DNA of 64,000 nt from Oscillospiraceae bacterium (GCA_029219165.1 JAQXSW010000016.1:104157-168156); one strand, 5' to 3'. Counted from the first letter of the stretch, positions 1-10,741 are shown. Notes: a model not told the origin generated them from the sequence alone. A program made the numbers and translations.

Positions 1-389
1 TCTTCTAAATTAAAATAGCCCTGTTGACGACACATTACCATAAATTCACTTAGGTCTATTTTGGCTTTTTTCATGTTCTTTCTGTATAGTTTACCATTGT
101 TCATTATGATGGTTGGTGTACCATTAATATATTTGCGGGAGTTTGGGAATTTTATTACAATTTTTGTTAGGATAAATGTTATAAAACCATACACAATCAT
201 TGCCATTAGTGGTTTTAAGGGTTTTTCAAGTTCTGTTGCTAGTTCGGCTGCAATTGATCCCATTGTTATACCCGTAATGTAGTCGAAGAAATCCAGTTGA
301 GACATTTGCTTGTGTCCATTTATTTTTGCAATTATGAATATAGTGAATGCTGAAAGTAATGAACTTAATATAACTTTTAGTATTTCCAT
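1..389 (-). CDS. DUF421 / YetF-family membrane protein, truncated by window start
   Basis: Reverse-strand reading from ATG at 389: MEILKVILSSLLSAFTIFIIAKINGHKQMSQLDFFDYITGITMGSIAAELATELEKPLKPL...NGTPTIIMNNGKLYRKNMKKAKIDLSEFMVMCRQQGYFNLEE, open to the window edge. Absent from the ORF track because no stop falls inside the window. Layout matches YetF/YcaP (DUF421). Confidence 0.85.
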   Translation of the reverse strand, partial: MEILKVILSSLLSAFTIFIIAKINGHKQMSQLDFFDYITGITMGSIAAELATELEKPLKPLMAMIVYGFITFILTKIVIKFPNSRKYINGTPTIIMNNGKLYRKNMKKAKIDLSEFMVMCRQQGYFNLE

Positions 390-484
390 ATAAGCGCTCC
401 TTTTTATATAGTGTTTCCAATGCATAAGGAAAATATTTTACTGTTTTTGGGAAACACTATTATAAAAATTAAAGGAGTGATGTT

Positions 485-1042
485 ATGCCTATACCGGAAG
501 TACCAAATAACAAGTATAAAGGAACAAATACTGAGAGGAATTTAATGTTTGCCTATACTGGTGAGTCAGAGGCAACGAACAAGTACACGTTTTTTGCTGA
601 GAAGGCTAAGCAGGAGGGCTATGAGCAGATTGCTGAAATTTTCAAATATACAGCAGACAATGAAAAGGCTCATGCAGAAATGTGGTTTAACGAGCTTAAA
701 GGGTTAAGTGACACGAAGGCCAACTTAGAGTCTGCTTCAAAAGGTGAGCACTATGAGTGGTCTGAAATGTATGAAAACTTTGCCCGTGAAGCAGAAGACG
801 AAGGATTTCCTGAACTTGCAAAGAAGTTCAAGAATGTTGCGGATATAGAGAAAAGACATGAAGAAAGGTTCAAGGACCTTATTCAAAACATTGAAAATAG
901 GGAAGTATTCTCTAAATGTGACATCCAAGTGTGGGAATGCAGAAATTGTGGACATATTGTTGTTGGAGAGTCCGCGCCACTTGTTTGTCCAACATGTGGA
1001 AAACCACAAGCATATTATCAAATTGAAGCCGAAAACTATTAA
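485..1042 (+). CDS. rbr: Rubrerythrin
   Basis: Ferritin-like diiron domain followed by C-terminal rubredoxin motif [10 protein letters not shown]...[22 protein letters not shown] upstream. Confidence 0.95.
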   Translation: MPIPEVPNNKYKGTNTERNLMFAYTGESEATNKYTFFAEKAKQEGYEQIAEIFKYTADNEKAHAEMWFNELKGLSDTKANLESASKGEHYEWSEMYENFAREAEDEGFPELAKKFKNVADIEKRHEERFKDLIQNIENREVFSKCDIQVWECRNCGHIVVGESAPLVCPTCGKPQAYYQIEAENY

Positions 1043-1082
1043 GGATATGAGAAAAGCCGAATCATTGATTCGGCTTTCTTTT

Positions 1083-2393
1083 TTATTCCTTAATTTTTAA
1101 ATCATCCGTTGCAGGATTTTCTATTAGTTTACCTTTTTCAGTGAAGCGGGAGCCGTGACAAGGACAGTCCCAGGTATGTTCTTCTTTGTTATATTTTAAG
1201 GCGCAGCCAAGGTGGGGACAACGTGGTTTTGTTGGGGTGAGGAGGTTTAGGGTGGTTTCTAATCCGTTTATTAGAAGTTGAGGTTTAAGGATGGATCTTG
1301 ATGGATTGAAAATGTGTTCATATGGAGTTGGATTGCCTGTTATGAGGTTTGTAAGGAGGGTGGCGGCAACCATGGAGGTGGTCATGCCCCACTTGTTGAA
1401 ACCTGTGGCAACGTAGACATTGGGTAGCTTTGGACTGTAAAGTCCAATGTATGGCAAGTTGTCAAGTGACATACAGTCTTGTGTTGCCCAATGATATTGT
1501 TCTACGGCATTTGGATAGTAGCTTTTTATGAAGTCCCGAAGGTAGTTCCAGCCACCTCCATGTTTACCTGTTCTGTGGTTGCCGCCACCTACTAGGAGAA
1601 GGTTTTTGTATGTCCTAAAGGACAAACCATTACCTGAGCCGTCAATATACATTCCGGGCATTAATTCTGCGTTTTTTACGGCAATTACATATGAACGCTC
1701 TTGGTAAAGTTTAAGGAAGTATGCACCGAATTTGTTGAATATAGGAAAGTGGGTTGCAACAATTACCTTATTTGCTGTTATTTTATTGTTTTTTGTGTAG
1801 GCTATTATTTTTTCAGTTTCTTCTTCTGTTTCAAGTTCTATGACTTTTGTATTTTCGTATATTGTTAGGTCTTTTGATATTTCTTCAATAAGTTTGAGGG
1901 GATTAAATTGTGCTTGTTTTTTGAATCGTATGGCGTTAAGGGTGTTTATTGGGAGTTCTGATGGTTTTATTATTTCAGCTTTTGCGTTTATCTGGTTTAA
2001 AATGGCCATTTCTTTATATATTATTCTCATATCGTTGAGAGTGTAGACATAATTGTCTTTTTCTTCAAGTTCCATGTCTATGGTCTTTGACAGATCTTTA
2101 TATTTTTGCAAGGCTTCCTCGTTGGCTCTGTAGTAGAGTCTTGCTGTATCAGTGTCTAATTTATTGTATATAAATCCATGTTGTGATGTTATTTTTGCAG
2201 TTGTGTTTGCAGTTACGCCTTTTGCAATTTTGTCTGCTTCAACAAGAACCACATCTATTCCTTTGTTTTTAAGTTCATAAGTACAGAGAATTCCCGTTAT
2301 ACCTCCGCCAATGACTAGCACATCTGTGTTTATATCTTTATTTAGCGATTCATGCTCTTTTATATTTGTTGTATCCAGCCAAATTGATTTCAT
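1083..2393 (-). CDS. FAD-dependent oxidoreductase with C-terminal Rieske [2Fe-2S] domain
   Basis: N-terminal VLVIGGGITGILCTYEL (DAO fold); C-terminal CPHLGCAL...WDCPCHGSRF Rieske motif. Confidence 0.93.
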   Translation of the reverse strand: MKSIWLDTTNIKEHESLNKDINTDVLVIGGGITGILCTYELKNKGIDVVLVEADKIAKGVTANTTAKITSQHGFIYNKLDTDTARLYYRANEEALQKYKDLSKTIDMELEEKDNYVYTLNDMRIIYKEMAILNQINAKAEIIKPSELPINTLNAIRFKKQAQFNPLKLIEEISKDLTIYENTKVIELETEEETEKIIAYTKNNKITANKVIVATHFPIFNKFGAYFLKLYQERSYVIAVKNAELMPGMYIDGSGNGLSFRTYKNLLLVGGGNHRTGKHGGGWNYLRDFIKSYYPNAVEQYHWATQDCMSLDNLPYIGLYSPKLPNVYVATGFNKWGMTTSMVAATLLTNLITGNPTPYEHIFNPSRSILKPQLLINGLETTLNLLTPTKPRCPHLGCALKYNKEEHTWDCPCHGSRFTEKGKLIENPATDDLKIKE

Positions 2394-2494
2394 ACTTTTC
2401 CTCCAAAAGTTTTATATTAATATTGTTTTATATAACGAAGGAAAATATTCATTATTGTGGTATAATGGTTAGGTATTTTAAAGGAGGAGAATAT

Positions 2495-3685
2495 ATGAAT
2501 AACTATCCAATTGTTTTGGTTCATGGTATGTATGGCTTTGGAGAGGACGAAGGACTTTATAAAATTCTTCCATATTATGGAATGATAACCGGTTCTTTGG
2601 TTAAAAGACTTCGTGAACAAGGCTACAGAGCAGTGGCTCCGAAGGTTGGCTCGGTTGCCAGCGCATGGGACAGAGCCTGTGAACTTTATGCAATACTTCT
2701 TGGCGGAACAGTAGACTATGGTGAAGCACATTCAAAGCGTTATGGACATGAACGTTTTGGTCGCACTTATGAAAAAGGTCTTATAGAGGACTGGGGTTCT
2801 TTAGATGAAAATGGTAAACTTGTAAAAATACACATGTTTGGTCACAGTTTTGGTGGCGCAACAATGCGTATGTTTGTTGAACTTCTTGAAAGCGGCTCAG
2901 AAGAAGAAAGAAAAGTTTCGGGAGAAAATGTATCCGGACTTTTTGCAGGCGGAAAAGGAGAGTGGGTTTGCTCAATAACATCCCTTGCAGGACCTCATGA
3001 TGGAACAACAATTATGCATGCAATTCCGGGCGCAATCCCTGTTTTAAAGGCAATTACATACATTTTGGCAAATATTATCGGCAATACAGGTGTTCGTCGT
3101 GGATATGACTTTGGACTTGAAGCTTGGCATTTGACAACACCAAGATCATCTGATGTCATTACTGCAAAAATGTTTGATATTCCAAAAATTATTCATGCCG
3201 CAAGATCTAAAGATAGTCTTTTCTGGGACCTTAGAATAGATGGTGCAGCTGAAATGAATAAAAATGTGTCTTGTCATGACACAACATATTACTTTTCTGT
3301 TGCAACTCTTGGAACATATTTTGATGAAAATGGCAAGGTTAGAAAAGGTAAAATTATGAATCCTATTCTTTGGATTCCGGGTTATGCTATGAGTAGATAT
3401 AAACCAAGCAGAAAATTTGCAAGACTTGTTAATTTTGATGATTCTTGGCTTTTATCTGATGGTCTTGCAACATACGGTTCTTCAAAGCATCCTAAGAATG
3501 AGCCGTGGGTAACATACGAAAAGGGCATGGATGTTAAAAAAGGTATATGGCATGTTATGCCGGATGCAGAATCTGATCATGGCACAATTATTGGTGGTTC
3601 AACAAAGTATATCGGTTTTGGTAAAAAGAAGATCTTTGACGCCTTTTATTTAGAACATATTGATCTTCTTAAAACTCTTGATTAA
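2495..3685 (+). CDS. Lipase, alpha/beta hydrolase (staphylococcal/bacillary lipase-like family)
   Basis: YPIVLVHGMYGFG, KIHMFGHSFGG nucleophile elbow, VDYGEAHSKRYGHERFGRTY. Start placed at 2495 after SD AAGGAGGAGA; the 2366 ORF start is upstream extension. Confidence 0.85.
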   Translation: MNNYPIVLVHGMYGFGEDEGLYKILPYYGMITGSLVKRLREQGYRAVAPKVGSVASAWDRACELYAILLGGTVDYGEAHSKRYGHERFGRTYEKGLIEDWGSLDENGKLVKIHMFGHSFGGATMRMFVELLESGSEEERKVSGENVSGLFAGGKGEWVCSITSLAGPHDGTTIMHAIPGAIPVLKAITYILANIIGNTGVRRGYDFGLEAWHLTTPRSSDVITAKMFDIPKIIHAARSKDSLFWDLRIDGAAEMNKNVSCHDTTYYFSVATLGTYFDENGKVRKGKIMNPILWIPGYAMSRYKPSRKFARLVNFDDSWLLSDGLATYGSSKHPKNEPWVTYEKGMDVKKGIWHVMPDAESDHGTIIGGSTKYIGFGKKKIFDAFYLEHIDLLKTLD

Positions 3686-3694
3686 GGTGAATTT

Positions 3695-5365
3695 ATGAAA
3701 AAATTAGTTAGTTTATGGCCTGCATTGATTGTTATATTGGTAAATTCTTTCATATTCTTTTTTGTTTTATGTATTCCAATTAACCTTCATGCAGAGGACT
3801 TTTGGATTTATCTTATAATTACATCGTTCTTTTCAATACTTTTTTGCAGAATTGTCAGGGGTATTACAAATTTTGGAAATATAGTTATTACAAAGGTATC
3901 CGGGCAGGGTCGTGTTAGGGATATGTCAGAATTTAAAGTACAATTCAAGGCATATTTAGTTCCTATAATACTGTTGGTATTAATGGTTGCAATAAACATA
4001 TTTGGTGACCCAATATTCCACGCAAAGACATATTCACAGATTTTACCTATTGTTGAAACTGACTTTGCATCAGACATTCCTGAGTCCATGGGAACAGATT
4101 CAATTGCACTTATGGATACTGCGTCTGCAAAGAAACTAGGTGATAGAGAAATTGGATCTCTTAGCAAAGTTGTTTCTCAGTACAATGTATCGGACGACTA
4201 TTCTCAAATTGACTTTAAAGGAAAGCCAATAAAAGTTGCGGCACTTGACTATGCCGGATTTTTTAAATGGTTCAATAATAGGTCGTCGGGTGTTTGTGGT
4301 TATGTCACAGTCGATCCGGTTTCAATGTCCGCATCTTATGTTGAATCAAAGGGTATGAAGTATGTACCATCCGGATATCTTTTTGATGACGCTTACAGAC
4401 ATATTTGGCTTAAGTACCCAACAACAATGTTTGGTAACCTTCATTTTGAAATAGACGAGTCTGGGGCTCCATATTATGTTGCATCAGTATACTCTCGTAC
4501 TGTTGGACTTTTTGGCGGTCAAACAGTATCCGGTTGTATTGTCATGGACCCTGTAACCGGAGAAATGAATAAGTACAGTGTTTCAGAAATTCCTAGATGG
4601 GTAGACAATGTATTTGACGGAACACTTCTTTGTGAGCAGTACAACTGGTACGGAACTCTTCACAATGGATTTTGGAACAGCATTATTGGTATGAAGGATT
4701 GTAAACGTGTAACAAGCTACTCCTCATATAATGACACAGACGACTCATACGTAACAAAGAGTGACTTCGGTTACGTTGCAAAAGATGGAGATATTTGGAT
4801 TTACACAGGCATTACTTCAGTAAACGGAGACAGCTCAAATATTGGTTTCCTTCTTGCAAACGAAAGAACAGGAGAGGCACACTACTTCCCAATTGCCGGA
4901 GCGGATGAATGGTCTGCTATGGCAGCAGCAGAAGGTGAGGTTCAGGAAAAAGGCTATCAGGCTTCATTCCCATCTCTTATTAATGTAAGTGGCAATTCAA
5001 CATACATTATGGTTCTTAAGGATGCAAGTGGTCTTGTAAAACTCTACGCAGCAGTAAATGTTGAGCAGTATAACCTTGTTACAACAGCAACAACACAGGC
5101 AGAATGTCTTGCAAAGTATAAAGAAATGCTTGGAGTAGAGGAAACAAAAGAGGAACCTTCAGAAGAAGTTACAACAGTTGAAATTGTCATTTCGGACATA
5201 AAATATATAGACATTGATGGAAACACATATATCTATTTAATTGCAGATAACGGCAATATTTATAAAGCAAGAGCTGCAAGCCACGAAAATATGCTTCTTC
5301 TTAAAGCTGGTGACAGCGTAAAACTTGAAATGACAGGTAATATAATTACTAAGTGTGAAAAGTAA
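3695..5365 (+). CDS. Conserved membrane-anchored hypothetical protein (N-terminal TM helices, large extracytoplasmic domain)
   Basis: Three hydrophobic segments in the first ~120 aa, then a soluble domain (FFKWFNNRSSGVCGYVTVD...); follows the lipase gene by 9 nt. Confidence 0.7.
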   Translation: MKKLVSLWPALIVILVNSFIFFFVLCIPINLHAEDFWIYLIITSFFSILFCRIVRGITNFGNIVITKVSGQGRVRDMSEFKVQFKAYLVPIILLVLMVAINIFGDPIFHAKTYSQILPIVETDFASDIPESMGTDSIALMDTASAKKLGDREIGSLSKVVSQYNVSDDYSQIDFKGKPIKVAALDYAGFFKWFNNRSSGVCGYVTVDPVSMSASYVESKGMKYVPSGYLFDDAYRHIWLKYPTTMFGNLHFEIDESGAPYYVASVYSRTVGLFGGQTVSGCIVMDPVTGEMNKYSVSEIPRWVDNVFDGTLLCEQYNWYGTLHNGFWNSIIGMKDCKRVTSYSSYNDTDDSYVTKSDFGYVAKDGDIWIYTGITSVNGDSSNIGFLLANERTGEAHYFPIAGADEWSAMAAAEGEVQEKGYQASFPSLINVSGNSTYIMVLKDASGLVKLYAAVNVEQYNLVTTATTQAECLAKYKEMLGVEETKEEPSEEVTTVEIVISDIKYIDIDGNTYIYLIADNGNIYKARAASHENMLLLKAGDSVKLEMTGNIITKCEK

Positions 5366-5494
5366 ATAAAACAAATGAATCGCTTCAGTTTAGTGCTGAG
5401 GCGATTTTTCTTTCAAAATTATTAAGAATTCATAGATAACTTAAGCTTTAAAGTTAAGAAACGTTAAAATATTCTTCAAAGACAGGTTATTTCT

Positions 5495-5522
5495 TTGACA
5501 AATTCGTCACAACAAGTATAAT
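5495..5522 (+). promoter_or_regulatory. Sigma-A-type promoter (TTGACA - 16 bp - TATAAT)
   Basis: TTGACA 5495-5500 and TATAAT 5517-5522 read directly. Confidence 0.7.
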
Positions 5523-5532
5523 GTATATTGTA

Positions 5533-5607
5533 ATGATTATTTCTGTACTAGTTCTTATTGGAATTTTTGTAATTATAAATTTTATGAGCAGAAATAGGAA
5601 ATCTTAA
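5533..5607 (+). CDS. Possible 24-aa hydrophobic peptide
   Basis: MIISVLVLIGIFVIINFMSRNRKS* directly after a consensus promoter; no clear SD. Too short for the ORF track. Confidence 0.3.
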   Translation: MIISVLVLIGIFVIINFMSRNRKS

Positions 5608-5632
5608 TATACATGTAGTGTGGGAGAGCTAT

Positions 5633-6172
5633 ATGCAATTAGAAAATAACAGAATATATCTACGTCCATGGAAGAAAACTGATGCAAAAAGTCTTTATGA
5701 AATTACAAAATCAGATTTGTATGAAAAATCTACCGGTTTTGCAAAAAGTAATTCAGTGGAAGACAGTCTTAATGAAATAAGAAATATTTATTCAGCTGAT
5801 GGTTGTTATGCAATAGTTTTAAAATCTAATCTTAAAATTATAGGTTTTATAAATATGAGGATTGGTGCACTTAGTGTCTATGGCGCAGCATTAAATGAAG
5901 CTGACCTAGATTATTGGGTTGTTCCTGAGTATTGGTATGACAGTTATGCAGTAGATGCTATTAGGTTAGTACTTGATCATTACTTTAATGATCTTGGTAT
6001 TCGTGGCGTTTGGAGTGGATATTTCGTTGGAAATGATGACTATTTTATTTGTCAAAGGGAATGTGGCTTCAGATATCATCATACTGAATATGATAAATTA
6101 ATTATAGGTCGTAAGGAACCTAAAACAATAAATGTTACTTATTTATTAAAAGAGGATTACTTGAATAAATAA
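5633..6172 (+). CDS. GNAT-family N-acetyltransferase
   Basis: MQLENNRIYLRPWKKTDAKSLYEI...IIGFINMRIG...ADLDYWVVPEYW; SD GGGAGAG before 5633. Confidence 0.85.
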   Translation: MQLENNRIYLRPWKKTDAKSLYEITKSDLYEKSTGFAKSNSVEDSLNEIRNIYSADGCYAIVLKSNLKIIGFINMRIGALSVYGAALNEADLDYWVVPEYWYDSYAVDAIRLVLDHYFNDLGIRGVWSGYFVGNDDYFICQRECGFRYHHTEYDKLIIGRKEPKTINVTYLLKEDYLNK

Positions 6173-6238
6173 TGTAAAAAAACCTTCACCAAAGTGAAGG
6201 TTTTTTTATTGTATCTGTTATTATTTTGTGATAAAATC

Positions 6239-7033
6239 TTAAATGTCAATTTTTAGGAGTTTTAAGGCATTTTTGTAGAAAATCTTTGCTTTTTCTTCTT
6301 CGGTTAATTTCATATTATTAATAAGGGTTATGAATTCAGACTGTTTACCCCAAGGTGAATCCGTTGCAAAGAGTATTTTATCCGCTCCATGTGCCTTGAT
6401 TATTTCTTCTGATTTTTCCGGATAAAGAGGGAGCACAGCAGCTGTATCCATATACACAGGAAGACCAATAAGCTTTTGTAGTACTTCATTTTCTAATTCG
6501 TAACCTCCAAGGTGTGCAAGTACAAGTTTGTTATCAATAATGCCTTTTAATATATCAAGAACTTCAAGGATCATGTCCGGTGTACAGTGAATGTCATCTC
6601 TGTATGCAACGTCAATTCCGGCATGTGTAACTGTTATAATATTACGCTCAGCTGCGGCCTTTAGAATTCTTATATATTTAGGGTCATTAAAGTATGTCCC
6701 TTGGTAATCCGGATGAATTTTAATTACATTCATTCCTTTGGCTTTTATATTATCCAGAATTTCTTCAAAGTTTTCGTTATCAGGATGAATGGCTCCCGCA
6801 TAAATTACATTATTAGTATTTTGTGATTTTTCGTTTATTGACTCTGTTTGTTCTTTTTTTGTTGCAACGGGAAGTACAACTGAAATGTCAACTTTGGACT
6901 TTTCCATTTCTTCTGTTAGTCCACTTAGTGTGCCGGTGTTATATGGTGTGACATTTCCTTTCTTGGCAAGGGTTGAAACTGCCTTGTCAGCAATACTGTC
7001 CGGAAATGTATGAGTGTGAAAATCTATTATCAT
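6239..7033 (-). CDS. Amidohydrolase (metal-dependent hydrolase of the TIM-barrel fold)
   Basis: MIIDFHTHTFPD, VIKIHPDYQG, VLAHLGG, ILFATDSPWG. Confidence 0.88.
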   Translation of the reverse strand: MIIDFHTHTFPDSIADKAVSTLAKKGNVTPYNTGTLSGLTEEMEKSKVDISVVLPVATKKEQTESINEKSQNTNNVIYAGAIHPDNENFEEILDNIKAKGMNVIKIHPDYQGTYFNDPKYIRILKAAAERNIITVTHAGIDVAYRDDIHCTPDMILEVLDILKGIIDNKLVLAHLGGYELENEVLQKLIGLPVYMDTAAVLPLYPEKSEEIIKAHGADKILFATDSPWGKQSEFITLINNMKLTEEEKAKIFYKNALKLLKIDI

Positions 7034-7089
7034 AGTAAAAACTCCTTTTAAAGGATTATATCATAAATAAATTATTTAAGGTGAAAAAT

Positions 7090-8823
7090 ATGAAAAAACT
7101 TATGCTTGGTAATGAGGCCATTGCAAGAGGTCTATATGAGGCCGGAGTAAAGGTTGTATCCAGTTATCCCGGTACTCCGTCTACAGAAATTACAGAATAT
7201 GCTGCAAAGTATGATGATATCTACTGTGAATGGGCTCCAAACGAAAAGGTTGCATGTGAAGTAGCTTTTGGTGCATCTCTTCGTGGTGCAAGAAGTGCAT
7301 GTGCAATGAAGCATGTTGGACTTAATGTTGCTGCTGACCCTTTGTTTACTCTTTCATACACAGGAGTGAACGGTGGTCTTGTAGTTATTGTTGCCGATGA
7401 CCCTGCAATGCATTCATCGCAAAATGAACAAGATTCTCGTCATTATGCAATTGCGGCAAAAGTTCCTATGCTTGAGCCGGCTGACTCGTTTGAAGCAAAG
7501 GAATTTATTAAAGAGGCATACAAAATTTCTGAGGAATATGACACACCGGTTCTTTTCCGTATGTGCACAAGAATTGCACATTCACAGAGTATTGTTGAAC
7601 TTTGTGATAGAGAAGAACATGAGGTTGGCACTTACGAAAAGAACCCTCAAAAGTATATTATGGCCCCGGCTAATGCTGTTCGCCGTCATCCATTCGTAGA
7701 GGAAAGAACTAAGAAGATTTCTGAGCTTGGTGAAACTTCTCTTCTTAACCGTGTTGAAATGGGTGGTACAGATATTGGTATTATTTGTGCCGGAACTTGC
7801 TATCAGTATGTAAAGGAAGTATTTGGAGATTCTGTATCTGTATTAAAACTTGGTATAGTTAATCCTCTTCCTGTTAATATTATTAAAGACTTTGCTTCAA
7901 AGGTTTCAAAACTTTATGTTATTGAGGAACTTGACGGTATTATTGAAAGTCACCTTAGAAACATTGGTGTAGACTGTATTGGAAAAGAAATGTTTTCTGT
8001 TCTTGGAGAGTTCAATCAGAATACAATCCGCAAGGCTTTTGGACTTGACGTAACTTCCGGTACAACTTGTTCATCAACTGTTCCGGTTAGACCTCCGGTA
8101 ATGTGCCCGGGTTGTCCTCACAGAGGATTGTTCTATGCCCTTGCAAAGCATAAAATTACATGCCTTGGAGACATTGGCTGTTACACACTTGGCTCTGCTG
8201 CACCTCTTTTTGCACTTGATTCAACTCTTTGCATGGGTGCTTCAGTTTCAGGTATTCATGGCTTTAATAAAGCATCTTCTGACATGGCAGGAAAGACTGT
8301 ATGTGTAATTGGTGACTCAACATTTATGCATTCAGGTATGACAGGCCTTGTAAACATTGCTTATAACAATTCAAACTCTACTGTAATTATTCTTGATAAC
8401 TCTATTACCGGTATGACAGGACATCAGCATAATCCAACAACCGGTTACAATATTAAGGGTGACCCGGCTGCTGCTGTTAATCTTGAGGCTCTCTGTAAGT
8501 CTATTGGTATTGAGCGTGTCCGCGTAGTAGATCCTTATAATATTAAAGAGTGTGAGGATGTAATACTTGAGGAACTTTCAGTAGATGCTCCTTCAGTTAT
8601 TATTTCCAGAAGACCTTGTGTACTTCTTAAATATGTTAAACATCAGTCACCGGTAAAAGTTAATCCGGACAAGTGCGTAGGATGTAAGGCATGCATGAAA
8701 ATTGGATGTCCTGCAATCAGCATGAAGGACGGAAAAGCTTTTGTTGACTTTACTCAGTGCGTTGGTTGTGACGTATGTACTCAAATGTGTCACGCAAATG
8801 CTTTTGAAACGGAGGGCCGATAA
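7090..8823 (+). CDS. iorA: Indolepyruvate ferredoxin oxidoreductase, alpha subunit
   Basis: GNEAIARGLYEAGVKVVSSYPGTPSTEI, TPP-binding region GDIGCYTLG...GDSTFMHSG, C-terminal 2x[4Fe-4S] CVGCKACMKIGCPAI/CVGCDVCTQMC. Confidence 0.95.
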   Translation: MKKLMLGNEAIARGLYEAGVKVVSSYPGTPSTEITEYAAKYDDIYCEWAPNEKVACEVAFGASLRGARSACAMKHVGLNVAADPLFTLSYTGVNGGLVVIVADDPAMHSSQNEQDSRHYAIAAKVPMLEPADSFEAKEFIKEAYKISEEYDTPVLFRMCTRIAHSQSIVELCDREEHEVGTYEKNPQKYIMAPANAVRRHPFVEERTKKISELGETSLLNRVEMGGTDIGIICAGTCYQYVKEVFGDSVSVLKLGIVNPLPVNIIKDFASKVSKLYVIEELDGIIESHLRNIGVDCIGKEMFSVLGEFNQNTIRKAFGLDVTSGTTCSSTVPVRPPVMCPGCPHRGLFYALAKHKITCLGDIGCYTLGSAAPLFALDSTLCMGASVSGIHGFNKASSDMAGKTVCVIGDSTFMHSGMTGLVNIAYNNSNSTVIILDNSITGMTGHQHNPTTGYNIKGDPAAAVNLEALCKSIGIERVRVVDPYNIKECEDVILEELSVDAPSVIISRRPCVLLKYVKHQSPVKVNPDKCVGCKACMKIGCPAISMKDGKAFVDFTQCVGCDVCTQMCHANAFETEGR

Positions 8824-8824
8824 A

Positions 8825-9397
8825 ATGGAAACAAAGAATATAATGATTGTCGGCGTAGGTGGACAAGGAAGCCTCCTTGCCAGTAAGCTGCTTGGCACGC
8901 TTCTCGTTTCAGAAGGTTACGACGTTAAAGTATCTGAGGTTCACGGTATGAGTCAGCGCGGCGGCTCAGTTGTTACCTATGTTCGCTTTGGCGAAAAGGT
9001 ATATTCGCCGGTTATCTCCGAAGGAGAAGCTGACTTCATAGTTTCTTTTGAGAAACTCGAAGCTGCCCGCCATGCAGCTTGTCTTAAAAAGGATGGCAAA
9101 ATTATTGTCAACCTTCAGCAGATAGATCCAATGCCTGTTATAACAGGCGCAGCAGAGTACCCGGACAGTGTAATAGATGAACTTGTTGCATCCGGTGTAT
9201 TTGTAGACGGAATAGATGCACTTTCACTTGCAACTGAAGCAGGAAGTGCAAAGGCTGTAAACATTGTACTTATGGCACGTGTTGCAAAGTATTTTGACAT
9301 TCCATATGAGAAATGGATAGCTGCAATTGAAAAGACCGTTAAGCCACAATTTGTTGAACTCAACAAAAAGGCTTTTGAAATAGGTTATAAATATTAA
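8825..9397 (+). CDS. iorB: Indolepyruvate ferredoxin oxidoreductase, beta subunit
   Basis: METKNIMIVGVGGQGSLLASKLLG...SEVHGMSQRGGSVVTYVRFG; SD GGAGGG before ATG 8825. Confidence 0.95.
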   Translation: METKNIMIVGVGGQGSLLASKLLGTLLVSEGYDVKVSEVHGMSQRGGSVVTYVRFGEKVYSPVISEGEADFIVSFEKLEAARHAACLKKDGKIIVNLQQIDPMPVITGAAEYPDSVIDELVASGVFVDGIDALSLATEAGSAKAVNIVLMARVAKYFDIPYEKWIAAIEKTVKPQFVELNKKAFEIGYKY

Positions 9398-9421
9398 TCT
9401 CGTAATTAAGGAAGTGGTTTT

Positions 9422-10729
9422 TTGGCAAGGTATTTTCAGCCGGAAATCGAAACTGCATCTAGAGAAAAAATTCTTGAGATCCAGAACGAAAAAATTGTAA
9501 AGCAAGTTAAACACGTTTATGAGAATGTAGAGTACTACAGAAATCTCATGGATGAGAAAGGGGTTAAGCCAGAGGATATTAAGTCTGTTGACGACATTAA
9601 GAAACTACCTTTCTTGACAAAAGCAGATCTTCGTGAAGCTTATCCTTATGGACTTCTTGGTACAGACATTAAGAACTGCGTAAGAATTCAGTCAACATCA
9701 GGTACTACCGGTAAAAGAGTTGTTGCTTTCTATACACAGCATGACATTGATATTTGGGAAGAGTGCTGTGCACGTGCAATTGTTGCAGTAGGCGGTACCG
9801 AAGAGGACGTTTGTCAGGTATGCTATGGCTATGGTCTTTTCACAGGTGGTCCCGGACTCAACGGCGGTTCTCATAAGGTTGGTTGTCTTACACTTCCAAT
9901 GTCATCCGGTAATACAGACAGACAAATTCAGTTTATGATGGATCTTGGTTCAACAATTATTTGCTGTACACCATCTTATGCTGCATACATAGGTGAAACT
10001 CTTGCTGAAAAGGGTTATAAGCCAGAGGATAATAAGCTTAAGGCTGGTATCTTTGGTGCAGAACCTTGGACAGAGGAAATGAGAAGAAATATAGAAAAGA
10101 GTCTTGGTATTAAGGCTTATGATATTTATGGCCTTACAGAGACTTCCGGTCCCGGCGTATCTTTTGAATGTGAAGAGCAGACAGGTATGCATATTAATGA
10201 AGACCATTTCTATGCAGAAATCATTGACCCGGATACTGGAGAGGTTCTTCCTGAAGGTTCAAAGGGTGAACTTGTATTCACTTCTCTTGACAAGGAAGGC
10301 TTCCCACTCCTTCGTTACAGAACACGTGACATTTGCGTTCTTTCAAGAGAAAAGTGCTCATGTGGTAGAACACATGTTAAAATGTCTAAGCCAATGGGAC
10401 GTTCAGACGACATGCTTATTATTCGTGGCGTAAATGTATTCCCAAGTCAGATTGAAACAGTTCTTCTTAACGAAGGCTATACTCCAAACTATCAGATTGT
10501 TGTTGATCGTGTTAACAACTCTGATACACTTGATATTAATGTTGAACTTACACCTGAACAGTTCTCTGATAAGGTTTCTGACACTCAGGAAAGAGAAAGA
10601 AAGCTTGAAGGTGCAATGCGTACAATGCTTGGTATTGGACCTAAAGTACACCTTCTTCCTCCAAAGAGTGTTGTTCGTTCAGAGGGTAAGGCTGTCCGCG
10701 TTATTGATAACCGTAAACTACACGATTAA
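9422..10729 (+). CDS. paaK: Phenylacetate-CoA ligase
   Basis: QSTSGTTGKRVVAFYT AMP-binding motif, YDIYGLTETSGPG, FPLLRYRTRDIC; TTG start. Confidence 0.93.
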   Translation: MARYFQPEIETASREKILEIQNEKIVKQVKHVYENVEYYRNLMDEKGVKPEDIKSVDDIKKLPFLTKADLREAYPYGLLGTDIKNCVRIQSTSGTTGKRVVAFYTQHDIDIWEECCARAIVAVGGTEEDVCQVCYGYGLFTGGPGLNGGSHKVGCLTLPMSSGNTDRQIQFMMDLGSTIICCTPSYAAYIGETLAEKGYKPEDNKLKAGIFGAEPWTEEMRRNIEKSLGIKAYDIYGLTETSGPGVSFECEEQTGMHINEDHFYAEIIDPDTGEVLPEGSKGELVFTSLDKEGFPLLRYRTRDICVLSREKCSCGRTHVKMSKPMGRSDDMLIIRGVNVFPSQIETVLLNEGYTPNYQIVVDRVNNSDTLDINVELTPEQFSDKVSDTQERERKLEGAMRTMLGIGPKVHLLPPKSVVRSEGKAVRVIDNRKLHD

Positions 10730-10741
10730 GGAGATATTAAT

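Noticed and set aside
61-420. 73-aa plus-strand and 64-aa minus-strand ORFs at window start
   Set aside because: Overlap the better-supported minus-strand DUF421 reading frame (1-389), which the track omitted because it runs off the edge.
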